In this document: positions 55,701-62,391 of the stretch, in pieces
Layout of the letters: each line of letters opens with the position of its first letter
Position numbering within the stretch: the stretch's first letter is position 1
Source of the DNA: Verrucomicrobia bacterium IMCC26134
GTDB taxonomy: Bacteria; Verrucomicrobiota; Verrucomicrobiia; Opitutales; Opitutaceae
Reading direction: 5' to 3'
Assembly: GCA_000972765.1 (NCBI GenBank)
Contig: CP011265.1
Location: 2,725,001-2,789,000 of the forward strand
Length of the DNA: 64,000 nucleotides
Notes under the pieces: model-generated
What the model was told of the DNA's origin: nothing
The model's database searches: none
The model's input: the letters and a program-made list of their open reading frames with translations, nothing else
Translations under genes and position numbers: made by a program

Positions 55701-56559
55701 TTTTTCAGTCGGTCTCACGCAAGAGGCGCTTGAGGGAGACTCGGACGCATTGCCGCCCACGGTTACGCATCCGCGATTCCGGCAAATCGCTGAACTTCTT
55801 GAGCGAAGCGACGAATGTTTGCCGCTTGTGGTGGAAGCGGCGGCCTCGGGTGCGTTCCGGGTCGCCAAGGCGACTTGGCTGGATGGCGCGGATGGAAGAA
55901 TCGAAGTCGCGTCCTTCGATCATCTGGAATCTCTCGTTGCAGCCTGGAACGGACAGCTCGCCGATGAAGGCGCGTGGAAACTGGCGGTGGAACATCTGCG
56001 CAAGACAAGCGCGGCTGAGGCCCGTAACCATGAGGCTGAGGCCAACGTGAAACGCCGTGCGCTCGTGAGTGCGCAAATGGCATCTGCGCGGCGGCGGCTG
56101 CTCCTCGAACTTGGACGATATTTAGGCTGCCTCGACGAGGGGGTTGGCGATCTCAATGGCGTATTCTACCGTCAGATGACTCGCGACATCGTGAGCCAAA
56201 AGAGACTAGGGCGTTGCTTTCAGCTTCTCGGCCGGGCCTATCCGGAGTGGCCGGAAGACATCGTGTGGGATGTGGAAAACACGGTGGAGGCGTTGCCAGC
56301 CAATCGGCAGCAGGCGCGCTTGATCGGCAATGAGCTTGAGGCGGCGCTTTCGGATCCGCGTTGGATGCTGGCGGCGGCGATTGCCGTGGATGGACTGCCT
56401 GATGAGGCGGAACTCGCCAGCTATCGCCCGGAGGTTCGTAAGCTATTCCTCAATGCTATTGAACTGGTGACTCGTCTGAAAAAAGAGGGGTGGAAGCAGC
56501 AGGACTTCGCGAAGGCTTTGATTCAGCTTCTACAGGACGGCACGGAGGAGGGGAAATGA
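52741..56559 (+). CDS. SNF2/DEAD-like helicase with N-terminal PLD nuclease-like domain
   Basis: 1272 aa. Residues ~60-210 hold a phospholipase-D-like HxK motif (LHSKFGVVRD, H149/K151) with FRGSANESASGL. The helicase follows: Walker A DEVGMGKTIEA (K325), Walker B LLDESHAARR (D428), motif III LLSATPMQTQ, and motif VI QRIGRVDRIGQ (R851 on). Likely the DNA translocating and cutting arm of the DUF499/DUF1156 system. Only one HKD motif is seen, so dimerisation would be needed for catalysis. The next gene overlaps by ATGA. Confidence 0.9.
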   Translation: MAGPLNRLRDRSWRRFLQAHDGALVDELYNPALGVAVRYDRCCAYFSSSVLAVAARGFGALVQHYLEAPPACPPPPVRLLVNEEMSRDDVRALTEARDVAVLEHLLLTRLRTPQEAIERDRLGLLGYLVKRGWIEVRVGVLRTGNGILHSKFGVVRDAAGDALMFRGSANESASGLQHNVEHVEVTTSWEDAAGYEHFTGLFEKMWDNQHPAIETFALPDAVALKLISFAPDELPEGGSYDDEKDKVAEPAPPQAVQRAVDPIARRKTAMLWRYLVESPYLPNGHTVCDATALVDMWPHQRRVVEETSSAWPDGRLLCDEVGMGKTIEAILVLRRLLAGRGVRRVLILLPAGLLRQWQSELREKGGLIVPRLQGTSSLFWPDGREVAVDGLAAAVRQPLLIVSREMARMESNLGILLAAEPWDLVLLDESHAARRKEAKESAFNQANLLLDLLRQLQLRQRARSIMLLSATPMQTQAWEPWDLLGVLGEGGPWIAEFKAVQHYYAAIASLETGKWEPEIALAAADVLLADGRVKVLPNGQALPRDRQALATKLQFAPKSERPALVAWLRKASPIARRIHRNTRDTLREYHRIGILDKAPAYRRVEDLTYEYCTPGEREIYKELKNYIERRFQELEGERPGKGFVMTIYQRRMASAPYAITQSLTRRLEGLERVMKRFAIDSRSAEDLPEGVTGDDVGDADDMGEISAAFPTDPEQAAREHADVQKLLKALTGLHGQDTKRDRFFSVLQSVMQDGRAVLVFTEYSDTMKYLRDFLVDRYQATLGTYSGEGGRLFEDGRWINVTKDVITKRLRDRKLRVLLCTDAASEGLNLQAAGAVINYDLPWNPSKVEQRIGRVDRIGQALTEIRVINFFLEDSVDQRVYEVLRTRCKMFEGFIGRMQPVLAKAQKMLRGQEPADTRILEELAQNQDADILARETFAQDAEMPPETLSPLATRDSVRCALYRLAEGTHATVSADSNRVGVSGLGDAFSVGLTQEALEGDSDALPPTVTHPRFRQIAELLERSDECLPLVVEAAASGAFRVAKATWLDGADGRIEVASFDHLESLVAAWNGQLADEGAWKLAVEHLRKTSAAEARNHEAEANVKRRALVSAQMASARRRLLLELGRYLGCLDEGVGDLNGVFYRQMTRDIVSQKRLGRCFQLLGRAYPEWPEDIVWDVENTVEALPANRQQARLIGNELEAALSDPRWMLAAAIAVDGLPDEAELASYRPEVRKLFLNAIELVTRLKKEGWKQQDFAKALIQLLQDGTEEGK

Positions 56560-57020
56560 GCGAAGCAGCCAAAGAGCGATTTGTTTTGGATACGAACCAG
56601 ATCGTTGGCGGTGGCACGGGCTGGCGCTCGGCGGCACCGCAGGCACCAAAGAACCCCAAGTCCAAGTTGCTTGCGCATGTAGCGGCACACCAGACCGGGC
56701 TTTATTGCGGCAAAATCATTGGGGAGTATCTTGAGAAGCTGGTTGATCGCGGACACGCGCCGGAACGGGCTGCGGAAATGATCGCCTATATCATGGGTGC
56801 CTTTGAACGCGTGGCTCCCATCACCAAGGGGTCGCCGTTTCCGCCTACGGATTTGGATGATGAAGTATTTCTACTGTGCGCGATAGATGGCCAAGCTCAC
56901 TACCTCGTCACAGACGATAAGCATCTGCTTGAACTTCGGGACAAATACTCGGCCTTCAAAATCGGGTCAATTGAAGCGCTGGGGCTTGGCGAAAGGGGGA
57001 TGAAAAATGCCACAACCTAG
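56556..57020 (+). CDS. PIN-domain ribonuclease (VapC-like)
   Basis: 154 aa from the ATG at 56556 (ATGA overlap with the helicase stop). PIN acidic residues are present: D12 (FVLDTNQI), Glu in GEYLEKL, Asp/Glu in TDLDDEVFLLCAID and VTDDKHLLEL. PIN proteins cleave RNA, often as toxins. No VapB-type antitoxin is next to it, which suggests it acts as a system component under the control of the operon instead. Confidence 0.8.
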   Translation: MSEAAKERFVLDTNQIVGGGTGWRSAAPQAPKNPKSKLLAHVAAHQTGLYCGKIIGEYLEKLVDRGHAPERAAEMIAYIMGAFERVAPITKGSPFPPTDLDDEVFLLCAIDGQAHYLVTDDKHLLELRDKYSAFKIGSIEALGLGERGMKNATT

Positions 57021-57861
57021 CGAGAAATCGAAGTCCGTGGCTGGCGTGAACCAGCAATTCATCGGCTTTGAGGTCGATACGAATCTAGAAATGGAACTGC
57101 GCCATTATCTCTACCAACTCGATGTCGATATCAATATCGAGACCCAGTTGATCGCCGTTTACGGACTGCTCGCGAAGACAAAGGAGGCGGATGCGGAAAT
57201 CACCCAGGAGATTCAGGGGTGGGAGGAGCACGCGAGAACGACCAGTGATGACGACGCGCAACAGTATGCGGAGGGGCAGTGGATAGACTGCCTGCATCGG
57301 GCGACTTATCATGGTGCTGCGCATAGCATGGCGGCGCTAGGGATGCTGGCACCGCTGCTCGAAACCGTGTTTCACCAATATCTGCGGGCGATCTGCCAGA
57401 AGCTCACGGAGCTTGGCGAGCCGATTGGAACTCACGAGAGGTGGGCGCGTCCGTCTCGGAAGGCATATGATTGCCACTACGTGTGGCGGAACGGCGGGTT
57501 TGATAAAGACGTGGTTTCAGGAATTGGCCAGATGGTGGAAGCTCTTGATATGGCGAGGTGTCTTCCTGCGGATTTTCAGCAGGTGCTGAGCGCGTTGATC
57601 GAGTATCGGAACAAGATGTTTCACAACGGATTCGAGTGGCCGATGGAGGAGCGTCGAGACTTTGAGCAAAGGCTCCAGGAAAAAGGATTTCCAACCGAGT
57701 GGTTTACTAAAGCGACCTCGGGGGATGACCCGGTCGTTTTCTACATGTCGGAAACCATGATTCGTAAGGTCATGGAGACGATTGACGGCGTTCTCGACGG
57801 GATCGCCGGCTACACGCGAGACCGCGTGACACCCTTACGCCTAAAGCGGGAATACCCATGA
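57007..57861 (+). CDS. HEPN-like protein with Rx4H motif
   Basis: 284 aa, helical and acidic, no TM. Near the C-terminus LIEYRNKMFHNGFEW contains Arg-x4-His, the HEPN RNase signature (RNKMFH). The upstream region (LIAVYGLLAKTKEADAEI, GAAHSMAALGMLAPLLETVF) is helical as expected. Overlaps the PIN gene by 14 nt and the DUF3800 gene by 4 nt. It may cleave RNA upon activation, or be a non-catalytic HEPN partner. Family not identified more precisely. Confidence 0.6.
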   Translation: MPQPSEKSKSVAGVNQQFIGFEVDTNLEMELRHYLYQLDVDINIETQLIAVYGLLAKTKEADAEITQEIQGWEEHARTTSDDDAQQYAEGQWIDCLHRATYHGAAHSMAALGMLAPLLETVFHQYLRAICQKLTELGEPIGTHERWARPSRKAYDCHYVWRNGGFDKDVVSGIGQMVEALDMARCLPADFQQVLSALIEYRNKMFHNGFEWPMEERRDFEQRLQEKGFPTEWFTKATSGDDPVVFYMSETMIRKVMETIDGVLDGIAGYTRDRVTPLRLKREYP

Positions 57862-58559
57862 AGCCGATCTATAACCTCTACTGCGACGAGAGCTGCCACC
57901 TTGAACATGACCACCAAAAGGCGATGGTGCTGGGTGTGGTGTGGTGCCCAGAAGATAAGGCGCGAGCCATCGCGGAGCGATTGCGCGAGATCAAACGCGA
58001 CCACAAAATGCCTTCCACATTTGAGGCGAAGTGGACGAAGGTTTCACCGGCGAAGGTCGATTACTACCTGGCGGTCATCGACTATTTTTTTGATGCCGAT
58101 GATCTCCATTACCGGGGGCTAGTCGTGCCCGACAAATCGAAGCTCGCGCACGAGAAGTTCGGGCAGGATCACGATACTTGGTATTACAAGATGTATTTCC
58201 AGCTCCTGAGCGTTCTCCTAAGCCCGGAGGCGCACTACCGGATTTATTTGGACATCAAGGATACCGTCGGCGGCGCTAAAGTGGAGAAGCTCCACGATGT
58301 GCTTTGCAATAGCTGCTATGATTTCGACCGGCAAATTATCGAACGGGTGCAAACGGTGCGGAGTCACGAAATCGAGCAACTCCAAGTGTGCGACCTTCTC
58401 TCTGGTGCCCTGTCTTACGTTCATCGCGGGTTGGCCGGAAGCGTGGCCAAGCAACAATTGATTGAGCGGATCAAGCACCGGTCGGGTTTGCAGCTCACGC
58501 GGAGCACTTTGCTACGGGCGCGGAAGTTTAATTTGTTTTGCTGGGAGCCGGGCACATGA
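57858..58559 (+). CDS. DUF3800-family protein
   Basis: 233 aa. YNLYCDESCHLEHDH (Asp-Glu-Ser near the N-terminus), FEAKWTKVS, YRIYLDIKDT and LQVCDLLSGALSY form the RNase-H-like acidic constellation of DUF3800 proteins, common in defence islands and mobile elements. Overlaps its neighbours on both sides by ATGA. Possible nuclease; function unproven for the family. Confidence 0.85.
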   Translation: MKPIYNLYCDESCHLEHDHQKAMVLGVVWCPEDKARAIAERLREIKRDHKMPSTFEAKWTKVSPAKVDYYLAVIDYFFDADDLHYRGLVVPDKSKLAHEKFGQDHDTWYYKMYFQLLSVLLSPEAHYRIYLDIKDTVGGAKVEKLHDVLCNSCYDFDRQIIERVQTVRSHEIEQLQVCDLLSGALSYVHRGLAGSVAKQQLIERIKHRSGLQLTRSTLLRARKFNLFCWEPGT

Positions 58560-59059
58560 GCGAGAATCTACCTGATTTCGCGGAGGTGAACGATTTTCCC
58601 GGTGAGGACTTCGTCGCACGATGGAAAACGTATCTCGAAGCGGTTTACGCCATCTATCTTCGGGAGGTTGCGCACGGGGGACTTACTTTTCAAAGCCTTC
58701 CGGTGCGGTGTCGCTTCATTCCGGAGACGTTCGGGAAGCATTATGCTTTTTGGCACATCATGCAGGAAGGACGGATTGAGGATGATCGAACGGCCGATCT
58801 CGAGCGCTGCAAGCGGGTGCGGTGGATCGCTTGGGTGATAGCGGCGGCGGAGGCCGGGGATGTGCGCGTGAAAGTATTTCCGCAGTTGAAACGCGGCACC
58901 GAACAGCCCTGGGCCTTATGGCTTGAGGACACGGGCTACGTGGTGATCCTAGTCGAACGTAATGGCTATTTCCTGCTTCGGACAGCATTCCCTGTCACGT
59001 ATCGGAACAAGGCTGAAGAGCTGCGGCGCGACTGGTTGCGCCATACCCAAGGGAGATAA
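58556..59059 (+). CDS. Barnase/EndoU/RelE-fold nuclease-like protein
   Basis: 167 aa from the ATG at 58556 (ATGA overlap). The C-terminal half (YVVILVERNGYFLLRTAFPV, then EELRRDWLRHTQG) resembles the phage Barnase-EndoU-ColicinE5/D-RelE-like nuclease group, where a hydrophobic strand carries the YFLLxTAxP motif. The N-terminal half (AVYAIYLREVAHGGLTFQSL) looks like an adaptor. Last gene of the defence operon; downstream the strand switches to phage genes. Assignment is from motif shape only. Confidence 0.6.
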   Translation: MSENLPDFAEVNDFPGEDFVARWKTYLEAVYAIYLREVAHGGLTFQSLPVRCRFIPETFGKHYAFWHIMQEGRIEDDRTADLERCKRVRWIAWVIAAAEAGDVRVKVFPQLKRGTEQPWALWLEDTGYVVILVERNGYFLLRTAFPVTYRNKAEELRRDWLRHTQGR

Positions 59060-59202
59060 AAAGACTGAAGCCGCCTCCTTGTGAGAGACGGCCTCGAAAG
59101 CTCCTTTCACACATGGTGAATGAACAGTGTTAAAATCGGACTTTCCTGTGATAAATCAAGTTAATCCTTCAAGTCCTTGTGGTGAAACGGGTAAATTGAG
59201 TA

Positions 59203-59397
59203 TCAGGTCTTGAAGGAGTCGTTGGGTTTGCCGTCGTCGGCGAGGTCGCCCATGCGGTTCACAGCGTCTTTGAGGAAGGACGAGACGGCGAAGACCGTGA
59301 GGCCAATGGGCGTGCCGGAGAAGGGGCCGGCAACGGTGAGGACAAGACCGGCGGTCTTACCGAGGAAGGACAGGATGCGGATGGTTTTGGCGTTCAT
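59203..59397 (-). CDS. Small phage-type membrane protein
   Basis: 64 aa with one hydrophobic region (GLVLTVAGPFSGTPIGLTVF) and a charged C-terminus (VNRMGDLADDGKPNDSFKT). It lies downstream of the phage capsid genes on the same strand. A holin-like or small structural role is possible; family unknown. Confidence 0.5.
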   Translation of the reverse strand: MNAKTIRILSFLGKTAGLVLTVAGPFSGTPIGLTVFAVSSFLKDAVNRMGDLADDGKPNDSFKT

Positions 59398-59491
59398 ACC
59401 TCATTGCCCTGCTGTCAACGGATCAGAGTGGTTACACAGAGCCGAGCCGGAGCGCGGCCCACAGAGGCCACAGAGCAAGGCAGGCTGGGCT

Positions 59492-59689
59492 TCAATCCTC
59501 CGAAGAAGGTTTGGAGTTCCTATTCCTGAGCTGGTCGCGGATGCGGAGGCATAGGTAAACCAGCGTCGCGATACCGACGAGCAGGCCGACAAGGGCGTTG
59601 AGTTGGTCGAGGGTGATGACGGCGATCCAGCCAAGACCTACTCGGTGGAGGACTGGGTCGCGGGTGAGTTCGGCGAGGGTGGAGAGCAT
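59492..59689 (-). CDS. Small single-TM phage protein, possible holin
   Basis: 65 aa: LGWIAVITLDQLNALVGLLVGIATLVYLCLR is one long hydrophobic stretch (given here only as position ~18-48; key part LVGLLVGIATLVYLCL), followed by a basic-acidic tail (RDQLRNRNSKPSSED). Size and layout fit small phage holins. Downstream of the major capsid gene. Confidence 0.5.
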   Translation of the reverse strand: MLSTLAELTRDPVLHRVGLGWIAVITLDQLNALVGLLVGIATLVYLCLRIRDQLRNRNSKPSSED

Positions 59690-59800
59690 CGGAGGAAGAA
59701 TTACGGCTGAGACTTGAAACCGGAGGGACGGGCATGAAAACGGGCGGCGGTCACATGTGACCGGCCGCCCGTGGTTGGCTGTGCGAGGTGGCGGCGACGC

Positions 59801-60703
59801 TTACGAGGCAGTGACCTTGCGGGCGCAGACGGAGGACGTGACGCGGATGTCTTCCGACCAATCGACCGCGAGGATGTCGGAACGGGCGGAGTCGTCGCGG
59901 TAGGTGCGAACGACGTCCACGCCGCCACGGCGGAGGCGGAAGGTCTTCATGAAGCTCGGATCGTAGAGCGTGGGGCTGGCGTTGGCGTGGAAGACGACGA
60001 GCTGTTGACCGACGATGTTCACGTTGGCCTTGGCCGCGCCGAGCTTGGCGGTGTCCTTGGCGAGGATGCCTACGCGGATGTCGATGCTCGGGTTGAGCAG
60101 GAGCGAAGAGAATTGCGCCATGCTGACGCCGACTGAGGCCGCGCCGGGGAAACGGGCGATGACCTTGGCGTTGTTGCGGAGCTTGTTCCAGAGCGGCAGG
60201 CCGATGACGAGGCGGTTGGGCATGCGGCCGGTGTCGGTGGCGAGGGCCTCGATCTGCTCGTCGATCTTCGCAATGGGGTCGTCGCTCGCGAGGGTGATGT
60301 TGGTCGCGGCGGCGAGCGCGGTGAGCGCGGCGAAGACCTTGGCCTCGTGAGAGGTGACGGCGGACGAGACGAGGGTCTGCGTCTTGGCCTCCTCCAAGCG
60401 GAGCGGATCGTTCTGACCGGCCTCGTCGCGCTCGTGGTCGTCGATGGCGATTTCGAGCGCCTGCGGGAGACAGTTGTAGGTCGGATCGCTGGCGGCGAAC
60501 TCAAGGCGCTTGGCGGGGCCGCCGACGGCGCGGGAGGTGTCGATGACTTGAAACGTATTCTTGTCGTCGAAGCTCTTGTATTGGCCGGTGGCGGCGGGAA
60601 CAACCACCTCGGGCGCGAGGAAGTTGGCGAGCGTGGCGGAGATGTCCTGGGCGAGGCCGCGCGCGTAGTTGGTCAAAGTGACGTTGTATTTGGTGGAACT
60701 CAT
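59801..60703 (-). CDS. Phage major capsid protein
   Basis: 300 aa, no TM. It begins MSSTKYNVTLTNYARGLAQD and carries GRMPNRLVIGLPLWNKLRNN, VVFHANASPTLYDPSFMKTF and a C-terminal beta-strand pattern (RTYRDDSARSDILAVDWSED) as in HK97-fold major capsid proteins of Mu-like and related phages. Gene order (portal, protease, decoration, capsid) supports this. Confidence 0.8.
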   Translation of the reverse strand: MSSTKYNVTLTNYARGLAQDISATLANFLAPEVVVPAATGQYKSFDDKNTFQVIDTSRAVGGPAKRLEFAASDPTYNCLPQALEIAIDDHERDEAGQNDPLRLEEAKTQTLVSSAVTSHEAKVFAALTALAAATNITLASDDPIAKIDEQIEALATDTGRMPNRLVIGLPLWNKLRNNAKVIARFPGAASVGVSMAQFSSLLLNPSIDIRVGILAKDTAKLGAAKANVNIVGQQLVVFHANASPTLYDPSFMKTFRLRRGGVDVVRTYRDDSARSDILAVDWSEDIRVTSSVCARKVTAS

Positions 60704-60940
60704 TTTTCGGGTGGGGACGGTTGGGTGAAGGGAGGTGGATTACGGAAGGGATTCGGATGTCAGCGGGAGGGGGCGGGCTTCACCCAACCTCTCGCCCACA
60801 GACGCGGCTCGCGGCGTTGGAGGCGGCGCATCGGTCGGTCATGGGCCTGAGCCCACTCCCTCCCGTTGCTGGCCTCCGCCTGGCGATCCATCGTCTCTGG
60901 GCTTCGCCGCACTCCGAAAAAGGCGGAGCGGGCGGGCGGC

Positions 60941-61336
60941 TTAGGTGAGGGATTGCGGGGCGATGAGGACGGCCTCGATGAGTTCATCGATGGCTCCGGT
61001 TTCGAGGGCCTGCGCGACGACGATACGGGCACCGGAGCCGACGTCGGTCTGAACACGGCCATCAGAGGTGAGTTGAAGGTCGGTGCCAGGCCAGCCGACG
61101 GAGGCGGCGAGCTTCACGCGGATCACTCCGGCGAGACCGCCCGCGCCGACGGCGACGGTGACGGGTTCACCGGCCTTGCCGTCGGTGAGGAGGACGCCGA
61201 AGGGCTTATGAGCGGTGGAGCTGACAAGGGCGACCGTGCCAGCGGTGAGGACGACGAAGCGGCCTACTTGGCCGGTGAGGTCGGCGGCGGCCTCGAAGGG
61301 GAGGATGGCGTTCGTGCGGGCGAGGGAAGTTTTCAT
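60941..61336 (-). CDS. Phage capsid decoration protein (DUF2190-like)
   Basis: 131 aa, beta-rich, with GRFVVLTAGTVALVSSTAHK and FGVLLTDGKAGEPVTVAVGA, the pattern of DUF2190/capsid-cement proteins that stabilise HK97-type heads. Between the protease and major capsid genes, as in other Mu-like head modules. Confidence 0.75.
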   Translation of the reverse strand: MKTSLARTNAILPFEAAADLTGQVGRFVVLTAGTVALVSSTAHKPFGVLLTDGKAGEPVTVAVGAGGLAGVIRVKLAASVGWPGTDLQLTSDGRVQTDVGSGARIVVAQALETGAIDELIEAVLIAPQSLT

Positions 61337-61383
61337 GGGAAGTAGCGAGGAGTGAGTAGCGAGTAGGTCGGAGGTGGGGACGA

Positions 61384-62376
61384 TCAGCGGAAGAGTTCGG
61401 GAGCCTCGGCTTTGGCCTTGGCGTAGATGGTCTGGAAATCCGCGCTCGGGTGGGCGGCGCGGACGGCGGCAAGTTTTTGCTCCTGCCGCGTGATGAGGTT
61501 GGCGGGATTGGCGGCGTCCTCATGGCCGGGGGTAAGGCGGGCGAGCACCGGATTGATGGTGAGGGCGTCGAGAGCCTTCACGGCCTTGGCCTCGTCTCGG
61601 AGGAGCGCATCGACCCAGAAGCCGCGCGCGTCGGTGTCCTTGGCCGGGAGGCGACCTACACGGACGGCGGCATCAACCAGCGCCTCGGCGCGTTGGCGGG
61701 CCTGCGTGGCGAGAGTCGATTTGAGGTCGGTGATTTCGGATTTGAGCGAACCGACGGAGCGCGAGACCTGCGTGACGAGGTCGGCCTCCTCGGTAGCGGA
61801 CGCCTCGACTAGCGAGAGCGAGCGGAGGGTGGAGATGAGAGTTTGCATGGGCATCGGCTCGGTCGCGGTGTCAACGGGAGCGGCGGCGAAGAGCGGGGCG
61901 ATGCGCTTGAAGGCGGCACGATTGACGAGGCCGCCCATGTTGATCTCGGAGCCGGTGACGTGGCCGGAGGCGTCGAGATGGAAGGTCGGGGAAAAGCGGC
62001 GGAAGGTGCGGCCTTCGACGGCGCGTTTACCGGCGTCCGACCAGTCGAGGCGGGCGCGCACGCCGCCGGTCTGCGGATCGTCTCCGGCCCAGTAGAACTC
62101 GGTGGGCCAGGCGGAGGCCTCGCGGTCTTCGTGGTTGAAATCGAAGAAGGGACGATCTTCGCGGCCTTCGGCGGCGGCGGTCATTTTCGCCGCAAGGAAA
62201 GTCTGGAGCACGGCGGCGGTGGCGGCGCTGACGGCGACCTCAACAGAGACGGGTTTGCCGCCCTGAGAGGCGCGGATGCGATGCCGACCGGGCGGCATGT
62301 ATTGGATGTCGGACGGGAGCGCGGAGCCCTCGGCGAGGGCGTTGGAAAAGGCGGCGTGGAGCGGTGCGGGCGTCAT
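61384..62376 (-). CDS. Mu gpI-like phage prohead protease/scaffold
   Basis: 330 aa. The N-terminal half contains PFFDFNHEDREASAWPTEFY and FRRFSPTFHLDASGHVTG, hallmarks of Mu gpI-type proteases. The C-terminal third is a coiled scaffold-like region (ITDLKSTLATQARQRAEALV). It cleaves itself and head proteins during prohead maturation. 15 nt downstream of the portal gene. Confidence 0.88.
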   Translation of the reverse strand: MTPAPLHAAFSNALAEGSALPSDIQYMPPGRHRIRASQGGKPVSVEVAVSAATAAVLQTFLAAKMTAAAEGREDRPFFDFNHEDREASAWPTEFYWAGDDPQTGGVRARLDWSDAGKRAVEGRTFRRFSPTFHLDASGHVTGSEINMGGLVNRAAFKRIAPLFAAAPVDTATEPMPMQTLISTLRSLSLVEASATEEADLVTQVSRSVGSLKSEITDLKSTLATQARQRAEALVDAAVRVGRLPAKDTDARGFWVDALLRDEAKAVKALDALTINPVLARLTPGHEDAANPANLITRQEQKLAAVRAAHPSADFQTIYAKAKAEAPELFR

Positions 62377-62391
62377 GCCGCTGGCGCGGTG

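Noticed and set aside
56556-57020. VapBC toxin-antitoxin module
   Set aside because: Only a PIN-type protein is present; neither neighbour resembles an antitoxin, so a classical TA call is not supported.
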